Below are positions 35,192-43,163 of a stretch of 64,000 nt of DNA, piece by piece. The stretch's first letter is position 1, and every line of letters starts with the position of its first letter. The DNA lies in contig JADKEF010000004.1 of NCBI GenBank assembly GCA_016718135.1, positions 186,001 to 250,000 of the forward strand, given 5' to 3'. This DNA is from Acidobacteriota bacterium (GTDB lineage Bacteria > Acidobacteriota > Blastocatellia > Pyrinomonadales > Pyrinomonadaceae). The notes under the pieces were generated by a model, which made no database searches, was not told the origin of the DNA, and saw only the letters and a program-made list of their open reading frames with translations. Made by a program: the position numbers and the translations under genes.

Positions 35192-36013
35192 ATGCCAAAA
35201 TCGAGACAAATCTCACGACGCAACGTTCTTGTTACCATAATGAACAACCCGCGCGATTTTGAAATTGCTCGGGATAGTCACTGGTATCGAATCCCCAAAG
35301 ATAGTGTCGATAAGTGGCTTGTAAAATCTTGGCCGCCAGAATGGTTGGCTTTTTACCAGACAAAGGTATTCGGAAAAGAATCGCACTCGGTAAACTACTA
35401 CGCGAAAGTCATGGACATCCAAGAAGTTCCTCGGTCGGAGCTATTTGCCGAGCACAGTCGCGGCAAAGACCCCGAAAAGATTTATTCGAAGTTGATACTC
35501 GGACCATTGCAGCAACTGCCAGAGCCAATATTCAGCCGACGTTTCCGGCGGATAGTGTTTATCCCGACGACATGGGGGAAATTTTCAGAGGCGTTCGAAA
35601 TAAACGACCTGTATGACGAAAGCCCGCTAGAAGACCGATTGTGGGCGGCGTTTAAGCGTTTTGGGATTTGCGCGGAGCGACAGGAGTTTTTTGAGGTTGA
35701 GTCGGAATTTGTTGCTCTCGATTTCGCAATCTACTGTGTCAACGGAAAGGTGAATGTCGAAACCGATGGTGATACTTGGCACTCAAACCCCGAGAAGGCC
35801 GCGAAAGACCGCCGCCGTGACAACGCACTCGTTATGAAAGGTTGGTCCATTCTCCGCTTCGGCACTTCCGAGATCAAAGAACGACTTGATGATTTTTGCC
35901 TCCCAAAGATCGTGAGCCAAGTAAACTCCTTGGGAGGCCTGGATGACCATGGCCTACGGTCAGGCCGAATCGACCTGAACGACAACGACGCAATCCAACC
36001 AAGCCTGTTCTAA
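35192..36013 (+). CDS. DUF559-type restriction-endonuclease-like protein
   Basis: 273 residues from ATG 35192; GTG 35162 and ATG 35240 are possible. The N-terminal half (MNNPRDFEIARDSHWYRIPKDSVDKWL...LAFYQTKVFG...VNYYAKVMDI...RRIVFIPTTWGKF) is a conserved unnamed region. From about 160 a PD-(D/E)XK/Vsr-like nuclease follows: ESPLEDRLWAAFKRFGI, FALDFAIYC, NVETDGDTWHSNPEKAAKDRRRDNALVMKGWSILRF. The D...E.D.WH pattern supplies candidate metal ligands. The full frame is intact, unlike its neighbours. A DNA-cleaving role in defence is inferred from fold and context. Confidence 0.75.
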   Translation: MPKSRQISRRNVLVTIMNNPRDFEIARDSHWYRIPKDSVDKWLVKSWPPEWLAFYQTKVFGKESHSVNYYAKVMDIQEVPRSELFAEHSRGKDPEKIYSKLILGPLQQLPEPIFSRRFRRIVFIPTTWGKFSEAFEINDLYDESPLEDRLWAAFKRFGICAERQEFFEVESEFVALDFAIYCVNGKVNVETDGDTWHSNPEKAAKDRRRDNALVMKGWSILRFGTSEIKERLDDFCLPKIVSQVNSLGGLDDHGLRSGRIDLNDNDAIQPSLF

Positions 36014-36050
36014 AAGGCGGCAGGCTCAGGAGAGGTCCGAAAGCTGCACG

Positions 36051-36396
36051 TTATTCCAAATCGAATTTATTAAGGCGAGAGCTGATTGCGGATGGCTGAC
36101 GTAGAAAGTGCTCGGCGAGCTTCTGTGTGCCAATCCCGTTCGCACGCATCAATTTGAGTTCGGCGTCCTCTTCGGGGACCATTTTCATAAGCCCGTGGGT
36201 GCTTTTCTTTTATTCTCGCTAGCCTTGCTTGGTAGTCAGATTGTGATTCGTTTAATTGAAGTGCCTCCTCAGCTGCGTGAAAGATGTCGAGGTACGTAAT
36301 TCCGGAATGACCGTCAACGATCTGGGCATAACTTTGGCCTTCGGCAATCAAAGAAAGCACTGCACGGGACTTTATACTAAGTTGCTTTTCAACCAT
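36051..36396 (-). pseudogene. Frameshifted small DNA-binding-like protein
   Basis: The start at 36396 gives SIKSRAVLSLIAEGQSYAQIVDGHSGITYLDIFHAAEEALQL and KEKHPRAYE; the frame then runs on as Arg-rich nonsense to a stop at 36070. In the frame one base over, the sequence resumes as PEEDAELKLMRANGIGTQKLAEHF and QPSAISSRLNKFDLE, ending at TAA 36051. This second part looks like the short SANT/HTH-like tail that follows a YEKW motif in related small proteins. Restoring one A at 36182-36185 and one C (plus-strand G) at 36174-36177 would give YEKWSPEEDAEL. The break may be mutation or a homopolymer error. Confidence 0.6.
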
Positions 36397-36440
36397 GGTA
36401 CGTCACCTCGGCATATTAGAGTCGTGCTCGAAAATGCACA

Positions 36441-37730
36441 TCAAATCTCTGGAATTCCAATCTCCTTTAGATATCCATACGTCTCATTATAAAACGCGGG
36501 CAGGCGTGTCTTGTCATTCGGATTTCCATCCGGTACACAGATGACCATTCCCTGACGAGCCCGCGTCAATAGAACTCGATATGCGTTTTTGAGAAACTGT
36601 CGCCGGTCAGATTTCATTACTCGATTCCAGCTGTTCCCGCGAAAAGAGAACATTCCCCAATCGTCTGCTTTGAATCTGAAGTCTGCATCCCACGTCACGC
36701 AAGCCCAGTCTACTTCAAGTCCCTGAACCTGAAATTCTGTTGCCGGATCCTCCAAGAAATACGAAGAACGGACGTCGTCCTTACCATCAAGAAACCAATG
36801 GACCGGATTCATAGGAGCCTTAACATGGATTCCTGTAGCCTTTAGTCGCTCCGCACTTGATGAGGCGAGAAGACCGTATCTTTCAGTTCCGCGAGCCTTT
36901 TCGCGGAGCCACTCCTTCGCTCTGCTCAAATCGCGAGTGAGGACTAGAGGATATTTCTTTTGTATTGATGTGAAAATTTCTGCGGCCCTTTGGGCTTCTA
37001 GGTCAAGAACTGCCTTGACAAAGTCCGAGACTTTTTCGGCTCTGAACGAACGCATCGAGACCGACAGGTGCAAGCGGTCATCAAAGTGAACATGCTCCTT
37101 GTCCTTTATTAGATCGATCACATGTCCTGCCGCATATTCCGAATCATACAATCGATCTGACAAATAGACTTCCCATGAAGAAAATTTTCGGTTTAGCGAT
37201 TCTATCCACTCGGCAATTCCAGCCTCGCCGCTATTAATCTCTTGCCCTCCGCCAACCAAACAAATAATAACTGCCCAATCCTTATGACGGTCTAGACAAG
37301 AAATAAGAAACTCAGGTTCAGACTGACTAAAGTTGCTGATGCGTTTTCTACGCTTCATAAAATTAGCGGTCTGGGCCAGGTTCCAAGCGCGTTGAGCTTC
37401 ATCAAAAATTGCTACATGGTCAACCGGAGCTTTTTCCGTATCCTTCAAATACTCATCTCGATAGTGATGGACATTCTGAATGAAAGCCTTTATCTCACCA
37501 CGGGCCCTGCCAATCTTTCTGACCTCTCCCTTTTTCTTGGCTCGCTGTACATTGTCACGAGCGAGAACCTCGGTTAGCACGGAAACCAAGGGTTGATTAC
37601 CCGACAAGAAGACGCTAGGCTCATTCTTTTCGTGCCCAAGTTTACCCATTTGTCTTGTTGCAACATCTAGCCCAACAAGTTTTTCCTGCTCCAGGAACTC
37701 CTGTGACGAAACAAATAATCTTTTCACCAT
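36441..37730 (-). CDS. DUF2075 ATPase, C-terminal part after a frameshift
   Basis: This is the 3' piece of the gene that begins at 38427. Residues QEKLVGLDVATRQM directly continue the Walker A helix of the upstream piece. A Walker B-like motif appears as VDHVAIFDEAQRAW. Later motifs of the DUF2075/superfamily 1 helicase-like family are intact: VVGGGQEIN-like VGGGQEINSGEAG, LSVSMRSFRAEKVSDFV, EFQVQGLEVDWACVTWDAD and NAYRVLLTRARQGMVICVP. Such proteins pair with nuclease or GIY-YIG domains in phage defence and related loci. As read, the fragment lacks the P loop and should not hydrolyse ATP. Confidence 0.8.
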   Translation of the reverse strand: MVKRLFVSSQEFLEQEKLVGLDVATRQMGKLGHEKNEPSVFLSGNQPLVSVLTEVLARDNVQRAKKKGEVRKIGRARGEIKAFIQNVHHYRDEYLKDTEKAPVDHVAIFDEAQRAWNLAQTANFMKRRKRISNFSQSEPEFLISCLDRHKDWAVIICLVGGGQEINSGEAGIAEWIESLNRKFSSWEVYLSDRLYDSEYAAGHVIDLIKDKEHVHFDDRLHLSVSMRSFRAEKVSDFVKAVLDLEAQRAAEIFTSIQKKYPLVLTRDLSRAKEWLREKARGTERYGLLASSSAERLKATGIHVKAPMNPVHWFLDGKDDVRSSYFLEDPATEFQVQGLEVDWACVTWDADFRFKADDWGMFSFRGNSWNRVMKSDRRQFLKNAYRVLLTRARQGMVICVPDGNPNDKTRLPAFYNETYGYLKEIGIPEI

Positions 37731-38427
37731 CTCTTTCAGCTTTTGCGATTATTTCGGAAATAGCCCGGCCAGTATCCCGAAGATTGCGCGCGGATGCATC
37801 AGTTCGGGCGATGTTCTCAACTGAATGCTCTCTGTACAAAGCTGTGGCCGCCTCAATAATTGTTGGTGTTGGAGAATATTGGCCTTCGGCCCACTCATCA
37901 GGATTAATGCCTTCTCGTTCGCCCAGGGCAAGAATTGCTTCGATTGCGTTTCGTAGATTTACAACATTGGTACAGAGCGGTGGGGAGATCAGCCTGTCCG
38001 CGTCAAGTTTCCAATCATCCATGGAAGTACCGGCCTTTGCTTCTGTCGCGATTAGTATAGGAGCAACAATCACATCATGACTTGTTTTGTGAAAGTTCTT
38101 TAAATCCAATCCATAATCCCAGACTTGTTCCTTAGAACTTCGGTCAAATTTTGCAGCTCCAACCTTAAACTCAAGGACGAAAACAACTTGACTGATAATT
38201 AGAACGACGTCAATTCTGCTTCCCATTCTCGGTATCGAGTATTCAAAATACAGACTTCCATCGAGATTTTCCAAGACACTTCGAAGACACTCAATTTGAT
38301 ATATCCAAGAGTGTTTTTGCTCCTGGACGTCATCAAATTCACTATTTCTAGCCATGATGCCGAGAATCTCATCCGTTGATTGCAGAGAGAATCGGGCAAA
38401 CGTATTTGAATAGTAGAATCGCTTCAT
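37642..38427 (-). CDS. DUF2075 ATPase, N-terminal part up to the Walker A frameshift
   Basis: The start at 38427 opens MKRFYYSNTFARFSLQSTDEILGIM. Residues about 40-130 look like a nuclease-like region (GSRIDVVLIISQVVFVLEFKVG: D, then E-x-K) that could be a PD-(D/E)XK fold. The C-terminus reaches ICFVTGVPGAGKT, a complete Walker A, and then leaves frame as CWARCC. The proper continuation (LVGLDVATRQM) lies in the frame of 36441-37730. Loss of a CT dinucleotide in ACTCTTGTT at about 37676-37680 would explain the break. Together the pieces would encode about 660 residues. Confidence 0.8.
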   Translation of the reverse strand: MKRFYYSNTFARFSLQSTDEILGIMARNSEFDDVQEQKHSWIYQIECLRSVLENLDGSLYFEYSIPRMGSRIDVVLIISQVVFVLEFKVGAAKFDRSSKEQVWDYGLDLKNFHKTSHDVIVAPILIATEAKAGTSMDDWKLDADRLISPPLCTNVVNLRNAIEAILALGEREGINPDEWAEGQYSPTPTIIEAATALYREHSVENIARTDASARNLRDTGRAISEIIAKAERDGEKIICFVTGVPGAGKTCWARCCNKTNG

Positions 38428-38447
38428 GTGTGGCAGTTTTTGTCGCG

Positions 38448-38612
38448 TTAGACTCTCATAATACTCCTAAAAAGTGAAATTCGTTCGATCATGCCGATGT
38501 AGGTGCGGTGGAATCCTGTGAGTTCGGCTAGTTGCTCTTGTGAGAGGCCGCGCTCGGTGCGGAGGTGTCTTATCCGTTTGCCGAAGTTGGTTAGGAGTTG
38601 TTTGTCGGACAT
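38448..38612 (-). CDS. Truncated XRE-family HTH regulator
   Basis: A 54-residue frame from ATG 38612: MSDKQLLTNFGKRIRHLRTE, RGLSQEQLAELTGFHRTYIG, then MIERISLFRSIMRV and TAA. The first 43 residues are a near-complete HTH_3 helix-turn-helix as in restriction-modification C proteins. The usual GERN segment after GMIER and the final helices are missing, so the gene is cut short or rearranged. It lies 20 bases upstream of the DUF2075 gene start, in position to regulate it. A heptamer array sits immediately upstream. Confidence 0.65.
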   Translation of the reverse strand: MSDKQLLTNFGKRIRHLRTERGLSQEQLAELTGFHRTYIGMIERISLFRSIMRV

Positions 38613-38617
38613 GGATC

Positions 38618-38647
38618 GGTTGTCGGTTGTCAGTTGTCAGTTGTCAG
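38618..38647 (+). repeat. Heptanucleotide array at the XRE gene start
   Basis: GGTTGTC, GGTTGTC, AGTTGTC, AGTTGTC, AG. Four 7-base units starting 5 bases upstream of the ATG of the truncated XRE gene, thus in its promoter or leader. Confidence 0.7.
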
Positions 38648-38715
38648 ACGAGAGAGTCCGCGTGAGATCAAACTATACGCATTGTAGGCGGGCGATCAAC
38701 ATACAATGAGTAGCG

Positions 38716-39123
38716 TCAGTCGCGAGCGGGGTCGGCGTGGTGGGCGCGGTTGGCTCCGACGAGGGTGGTTTGGGTCAGGCGGAGGATCAGTTGCTTTTCG
38801 GGGGTTAGGACGGGATCGATAAAGCGGATCGTCTTTTGCGGGGTGATGCCGTAGTGGGTGCAGAAACCGAGGGCGGAGATGTGGTAGCCGTTCATGCCAC
38901 GGCGTACGCGGAGGTTTTCGTGGAAGCTGGGAAAGGCGGGCTCGATCGCGATGGCGGTGTCTTCGCGACTGAAGTAGAGCGACACCGCCTCGGGGCTGCC
39001 GAGCACCTCAAACGCTTTCTTGTTCAGGTAAAACTGCGATTGCCGCGAAAGGCTGACCCAAATATCGCCCCGCGGCGGCCTGATATCGCCGCCATGATAT
39101 TTTTCGAAGTTATGTGAGAGCAT
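38716..39123 (-). CDS. Conserved-looking hypothetical protein
   Basis: 135 residues from ATG 39123; the longer frame to 39276 has an Arg-rich lead that looks non-coding. The protein begins MLSHNFEKYHGGDIRPPRGD, then IWVSLSRQSQFYLNKKAFEVLGSPEAVSLYF with EDTAIAIEPA, and a second half NGYHISALGFCTHYGI...KTIRFIDPVLTPEKQLILRL. The composition and the antisense codon pattern support coding. I do not recognise a family with certainty. It resembles small hypothetical proteins with a beta-rich AbrB-like layout, which is only a guess. Confidence 0.55.
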   Translation of the reverse strand: MLSHNFEKYHGGDIRPPRGDIWVSLSRQSQFYLNKKAFEVLGSPEAVSLYFSREDTAIAIEPAFPSFHENLRVRRGMNGYHISALGFCTHYGITPQKTIRFIDPVLTPEKQLILRLTQTTLVGANRAHHADPARD

Positions 39124-39338
39124 GTTGCAGTGATAGCACGCTGTTGCGTATCTGTCAAGGCCTGCGATCCGGGGAGAACGCAAAGACGACGCCTCGATTC
39201 GGATGAATGGACGTTTGTTACCTCGTGGATGTCTATCATGCCTCGGGGTAAAACGGCGGTTCGGAGATCCGACCAAACGGTTCGGTATCCGCGCCGATCG
39301 GTTCGGAGAAATATGTCGGCGGGCGACACTTTTGGGAT

Positions 39339-39354
39339 GTGACCTGCGTCACGG
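39339..39354 (+). promoter_or_regulatory. CRP/FNR-like palindrome upstream of the copper operon
   Basis: TGTGA-CCTGCG-TCACG matches the TGTGA-N6-TCACA layout with one mismatch. It lies 64 bases before the ATG at 39418. A weak -35 TTGACC is at 39381-39386. The rest of 39124-39417 has three CGGTTCGG words between about 39250 and 39310 and no gene. Confidence 0.45.
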
Positions 39355-39417
39355 CGCTCGTTGGCGATGCGTAATATTATTTGACCAGGTCGCACGAACT
39401 GCGGTACTTTTAGGGTG

Positions 39418-39855
39418 ATGAACGCTTTTAGGCAAAAAAACAAAGGATTGGCGGCTTTCGTGCTGCTGTTCTTGTGCCTGAATGTGGGCGGGGCGTTGTG
39501 CCTGACGGCTTGCAATGAGCTGTTCGCCGCCGCACCGGCCGCCGAGGGTGATGCTCATCTATCCGAACACTGCAAACAAGCCAAAAAGGCGACTGAGGAG
39601 AAGAATAAAGATTCTTCCCGGCTACAGACAGGCGAGGCTTCGTGCTGTATGTTGCCCGTCGCGATGTTCTCGGCACCGGTCGAGAAACGGCCTGAGTTTT
39701 CTGTGAAAATGGCCGTTGAGGCTACGGCTGAGATCAGATTTGAGCTGACCGCTCCGGTCTTTTCCGCACACACTTCCATCACCATCCCGGTCTATCGCCC
39801 ACCGCCGCTCGACCGGCGAGGCGAACGCATTCTCCATTCTGTCATCCGTATTTAG
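39418..39855 (+). CDS. Small secreted Cys-containing protein at the head of the copper operon
   Basis: 145 residues; ATG 39418 (GTG 39415 also possible). N-terminal hydrophobic segment GLAAFVLLFLCLNVGGALCLTAC with an AC that could act as a lipobox-like or export site. Cysteines occur as ALCLTAC, EHCKQAK and SCCML. The C-terminal half is Pro-rich (TIPVYRPPPLDRRGE). I do not recognise a family. Position before the Cys/Met-rich metal-binding protein and multicopper oxidase suggests a periplasmic metal-related role (inference). Confidence 0.6.
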   Translation: MNAFRQKNKGLAAFVLLFLCLNVGGALCLTACNELFAAAPAAEGDAHLSEHCKQAKKATEEKNKDSSRLQTGEASCCMLPVAMFSAPVEKRPEFSVKMAVEATAEIRFELTAPVFSAHTSITIPVYRPPPLDRRGERILHSVIRI

Positions 39856-39867
39856 CTCAACTTGCGA

Positions 39868-39887
39868 TGTAAAGTGATCGCTTTACA
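39868..39887 (+). promoter_or_regulatory. Inverted repeat between the first two copper-operon genes
   Basis: TGTAAAG-TGATCG-CTTTACA, a perfect 7-bp palindrome with a 6-base spacer, 13 bases after the preceding stop. It could be an operator for the next gene (72 bases to the ATG) or part of a transcript 3' end; there is no T-run. Confidence 0.4.
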
Positions 39888-39958
39888 CGTTAGTTTCGCC
39901 CACCTGTCTTTGGACGCGGGCTAACCTATTTGTTTTGAGCTTTTTACGGAGACATATC

Positions 39959-40465
39959 ATGAGATCGAAAATTCTAGTTATTATCACCACCGTTCTATTG
40001 TTCGGAGTTGGGTTTGCGGTTTACGCATACAATTCCACTCAGTCGATCACCGAGACCGTTGCGGCATCATGCTGTTGCTGTAGCGGCGATTCGTGCCCGA
40101 TGAAGGCGAAAGATGCCAAGGCCACCGGCGAGGCAAGCCATGAGTGCTGCTGCAAAGGCGACGGAGCATCTTGCCCAATGAAGTCAAAGGACGGCAAGTC
40201 CGGCGACAAAATGGCGATGTCCGCTGACGGCAAGCATTCCTGCCCGATGATGTCAGGCGATGCCGGCCACAAAATGGAAGGCATGAAGCACGACATGAAA
40301 ATGGCAAACGGCGAATCCTGCCCGATGATGAAGGACGGCAAGTCCGCCAAGATGGACGAGATGCACAAGGGCATGCCCGGAATGGATCATTCCAAGAGCG
40401 GCCACTCCTGTCCGTGCTGCAGCCACAATAAAGACAAGAAAGTTACGACAGAAGGAGCGATCTGA
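39959..40465 (+). CDS. Cys/Met/His-rich periplasmic metal-binding protein
   Basis: 168 residues from ATG 39959 with GGAG 9-12 bases upstream. N-terminal membrane/signal helix ILVIITTVLLFGVGFAVYAY. The mature part is dominated by CPM motifs: SCCCCSGDSCPMK, CCCKGDGASCPMK, SCPMM twice and SCPCCSH, with many HKM, DMKM and MDHSK segments. Met-, His- and Cys-rich repeats of this kind bind Cu(I)/Cu(II) in the periplasm, and the location directly before a multicopper oxidase supports copper storage or delivery. No known family can be named. A strong hairpin separates it from the oxidase gene. Confidence 0.75.
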   Translation: MRSKILVIITTVLLFGVGFAVYAYNSTQSITETVAASCCCCSGDSCPMKAKDAKATGEASHECCCKGDGASCPMKSKDGKSGDKMAMSADGKHSCPMMSGDAGHKMEGMKHDMKMANGESCPMMKDGKSAKMDEMHKGMPGMDHSKSGHSCPCCSHNKDKKVTTEGAI

Positions 40466-40485
40466 TCGCTTAGCCATCTGTATTC

Positions 40486-40511
40486 CGAGCCGCGGTTAAC
40501 GCCGCGGCTCG
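40486..40511 (+). terminator. Strong intergenic hairpin without U-tract
   Basis: CGAGCCGCGG pairs perfectly with CCGCGGCTCG around TTAACG. No T-run follows, so it is more likely a transcript stabiliser or partial terminator between the metal-binding protein and the oxidase gene. Confidence 0.5.
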
Positions 40512-40535
40512 AAATGCGGACGCTCAAATTGTCGT

Positions 40536-42626
40536 ATGAAATTAATACTAGTAGCCATCATAGTCGCCGCTGTGTCGTGCTTTGCCCACGCACAGAACGT
40601 AGTGCGCTACGACCTGACGATCGACCACAAAATGGTCAATTACTCGGGCAAAAAGGTGCATGCCGTCGCCGTCAACGGGCAGATCCCCGGGCCGACGCTT
40701 GAGTTTACCGAGGGCGACATTGCTGAGATCCATGTCAAGAATAATCTCCACGAACTCTCCTCCGTCCACTGGCACGGGATCTTGCTGCCGAACGAACAGG
40801 ATGGCGTTCCGTTCCTGACGACCACCCCGATCCAGCCGATGGGCACGCATGTTTTTCGCTTTCCGATCAAGCAGAGCGGCACTTACTGGTATCACTCGCA
40901 CAGCAACCTGCAGGAGCAAAAGGGCCTATACGGAGCATTGATCATCAAGAAACGTGACGAGCCGCCGATGCCATCGTACACCGTTCTATTTAGCGACTGG
41001 ACCGACGAGCATCCGCATGAAGTGATGCGAATGCTCAAGAATGCGAATGATTGGTTCGCTATCAAGAAAGATGCGGTGCAGAGCTACGGCGAGGCGTTGA
41101 AAGCCGGTGCGTTCAAGGCGAAATTTAGACAGGAGTGGCAGCGGATGAATGCGATGGATGTTTCGGATGTGTATTACGACGCATTTCTCGCGAATGGAAA
41201 GAAAGAGGATTCGGCACCGCAATTTAAGGCGGGCGACAAGGTTCGGCTGCGGATCATCAACGGCTCAGCATCGACATATTTCTGGGTCCAATTCGCCGCC
41301 GGTCAATTATCCGTCGTCGCCACCGATGGCATCGACGTCGTTCCGGTCAATGTCGACCGCATGATCATCGGCATCGCGGAAACCTATGATGTCATTGTCA
41401 CAATTCCTGAAGACAAGAGTTTCGAACTGCGAGCGACTGCCGAAGACCGCACCAAGGCAACATCAGTATGGCTCGGCTCAGGCGAAAAGATCGCGGCTCC
41501 TGTGCTGCCAAAGCTCAAACTCTTCGAAGGAATGAAGATGATGAACGACATGGGCAAGCACAAAATGGAGATGTCGTATCAGCAGATGGACATGAACGAG
41601 GTGATGTTCCCCGAGGTCGTGCCCGATCCGGCGAAGCCTGGCGAGCTACCACCAGTCACGCTCAATTACGCGATGCTGAAATCACCCGTAAAGACGGATT
41701 TTGCACCGGAGAAGCCGCTACGAGAAATGAAATTTCGCCTAACCGGCAACATGAACCGATATATGTGGAGCATGGACGACAAGCCGCTGTCGCGATCGGA
41801 TAAGATCCTGATCAAGAAGGGAGAGACGGTTCGCATCACCATCTACAACGACACGATGATGCGGCATCCGATGCATCTGCACGGGCATTTCTTCCGCGTG
41901 CTCAACGGACAAGGCGAGTATTCGCCGCTGAAAAATGTACTCGACATCCTGCCGATGGAGACGGACGTTATCGAGTTCGACGCGAATGAGGAAAAGGATT
42001 GGTTCTTTCACTGCCACGTGCTTTATCACATGATGGCCGGCATGGGGCGTGTGTTTAGCTATGCTGATTCGCCGCCAAACACGCAGGTTCCGCCGACCAA
42101 AAAGAACTGGAACTACTTCCGTAGCGAAGACGCCCGGATGCTTCATTCCAAATTTGAACTGTCCGCACAGTCGAACGGCCTTTTCGGGCACGGTCAGATC
42201 GCGAACAATTACTACTTCGCCGGAACTCAGTTTCACTTCAATCCAAAATATGGATTTGAGAGCGAGACTAAATTTGGACGGTATGTTGATAAGCAGCAGT
42301 TTCTAAACGTGTATGCCGGCTTTGAGCTCAACCGAGAGAAGCAAAATGGACGTTGGGAAAACGAAGGATTCGGCACGTTCGGATTTGAATACACGCTGCC
42401 GATGTTCGTCAAGGCCGACGCGAGGGTCAACACGAATGGTAGGTTTCGGTTACAGCTCGCCCGCGAGGATATTGCAATTTCTCGGCGGATACGCCTAGAT
42501 GCGATGTGGAACACTGATAAGGAATATCAGGTCGGAATGCGATATATTCTCGCGAAACGCTGGCAGCTGAGCGGCAATTATTACAACGAATATGGCTTTG
42601 GCGGGGGAGTGACTTACAGCTACTAG
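40536..42626 (+). CDS. copA: Copper-resistance multicopper oxidase (CopA-like) with C-terminal outer-membrane-barrel-like extension
   Basis: 696 residues; signal peptide MKLILVAIIVAAVSCFAHA. All four copper-binding clusters are visible: HWHG (78-81), YHSHS (119-123), HPMHLHGHFF (444-453) and HCHVLYHMMAGM (492-503). A Met-rich stretch (EGMKMMNDMGKHKMEMSYQQMDMNEVM) near 330 is typical of copper-type enzymes. Past residue ~510 some 185 residues of alternating aromatic beta strands follow (FHFNPKYGFESETKFGRYV, WNTDKEYQVGMRYIL, GGGVTYSY, ending in Y), like CopB/outer-membrane barrel sequences. Periplasmic Cu(I) oxidation is expected; the tail may anchor it or be a fused CopB piece. Confidence 0.92.
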   Translation: MKLILVAIIVAAVSCFAHAQNVVRYDLTIDHKMVNYSGKKVHAVAVNGQIPGPTLEFTEGDIAEIHVKNNLHELSSVHWHGILLPNEQDGVPFLTTTPIQPMGTHVFRFPIKQSGTYWYHSHSNLQEQKGLYGALIIKKRDEPPMPSYTVLFSDWTDEHPHEVMRMLKNANDWFAIKKDAVQSYGEALKAGAFKAKFRQEWQRMNAMDVSDVYYDAFLANGKKEDSAPQFKAGDKVRLRIINGSASTYFWVQFAAGQLSVVATDGIDVVPVNVDRMIIGIAETYDVIVTIPEDKSFELRATAEDRTKATSVWLGSGEKIAAPVLPKLKLFEGMKMMNDMGKHKMEMSYQQMDMNEVMFPEVVPDPAKPGELPPVTLNYAMLKSPVKTDFAPEKPLREMKFRLTGNMNRYMWSMDDKPLSRSDKILIKKGETVRITIYNDTMMRHPMHLHGHFFRVLNGQGEYSPLKNVLDILPMETDVIEFDANEEKDWFFHCHVLYHMMAGMGRVFSYADSPPNTQVPPTKKNWNYFRSEDARMLHSKFELSAQSNGLFGHGQIANNYYFAGTQFHFNPKYGFESETKFGRYVDKQQFLNVYAGFELNREKQNGRWENEGFGTFGFEYTLPMFVKADARVNTNGRFRLQLAREDIAISRRIRLDAMWNTDKEYQVGMRYILAKRWQLSGNYYNEYGFGGGVTYSY

Positions 42627-42632
42627 AGAGAA

Positions 42633-43163
42633 ATGAATATGAGAAAGATGAATTTAGCGATTTTGGCAACACTTCTGTTTGCGATTGCGGCAGGGGCTCA
42701 AGACCTGGGCACGATCGATCCGGTTGTGCAGAAGCAGATCGGTACGATTCTGGCGGGATACTATGGCGTCAAGGACGCGCTCGTCGATTCAAATGTTGAG
42801 ACGGCAAGCTCGAAGGCCGGAGAGATGGTGACTTCGCTCGAAGCCGTTGACCATGCGAAGATGACGCCTGCTCAAAAGACTCATTGGGAAAAGCTTGCCA
42901 AACTCATCCGCACCGACGCCGTTCACATTAACCGGAACAAAGATCTTGAGCATCAACGTGAGCATTTTATGAAGCTATCGAATAGCGTGTATTCTCTAGT
43001 TTCGAGCTTTAAGGCGAACGAAGCTGAGGCGTACTTGCACTATTGCCCAATGAAGAAGGCATCGTGGTTATCGGACAGCAAAGACGTCAAGAATCCGTAT
43101 TACGGCAAAAAGATGCTGACCTGCGGTTCGGTCAAGGCAACCTTAAAAAAGGCGGGAGCGTAA
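42633..43163 (+). CDS. DUF3347-family periplasmic protein
   Basis: 176 residues starting 7 bases after the oxidase stop; ATG 42633 or 42639. Signal peptide MNLAILATLLFAIAAGAQ. Helical body (KDALVDSNVETASSKAGEMVTSLEAVDH...), then the diagnostic C-terminus YLHYCPMKKASWLSDSKDVKNPYYGKKMLTCG, in which the CPM and MLTCG residues are candidate copper or heme-like ligands. DUF3347 occurs beside copper efflux systems and as an appendage of CusB-like proteins. The stop overlaps the next ATG (TAATG), so expression is coupled. Confidence 0.88.
   Translation: MNMRKMNLAILATLLFAIAAGAQDLGTIDPVVQKQIGTILAGYYGVKDALVDSNVETASSKAGEMVTSLEAVDHAKMTPAQKTHWEKLAKLIRTDAVHINRNKDLEHQREHFMKLSNSVYSLVSSFKANEAEAYLHYCPMKKASWLSDSKDVKNPYYGKKMLTCGSVKATLKKAGA

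Noticed and set aside
39130..39418. Plus-strand short frames before the copper operon
   Set aside because: Overlapping in several frames, Arg-rich, no start signals; the region is better read as regulatory.
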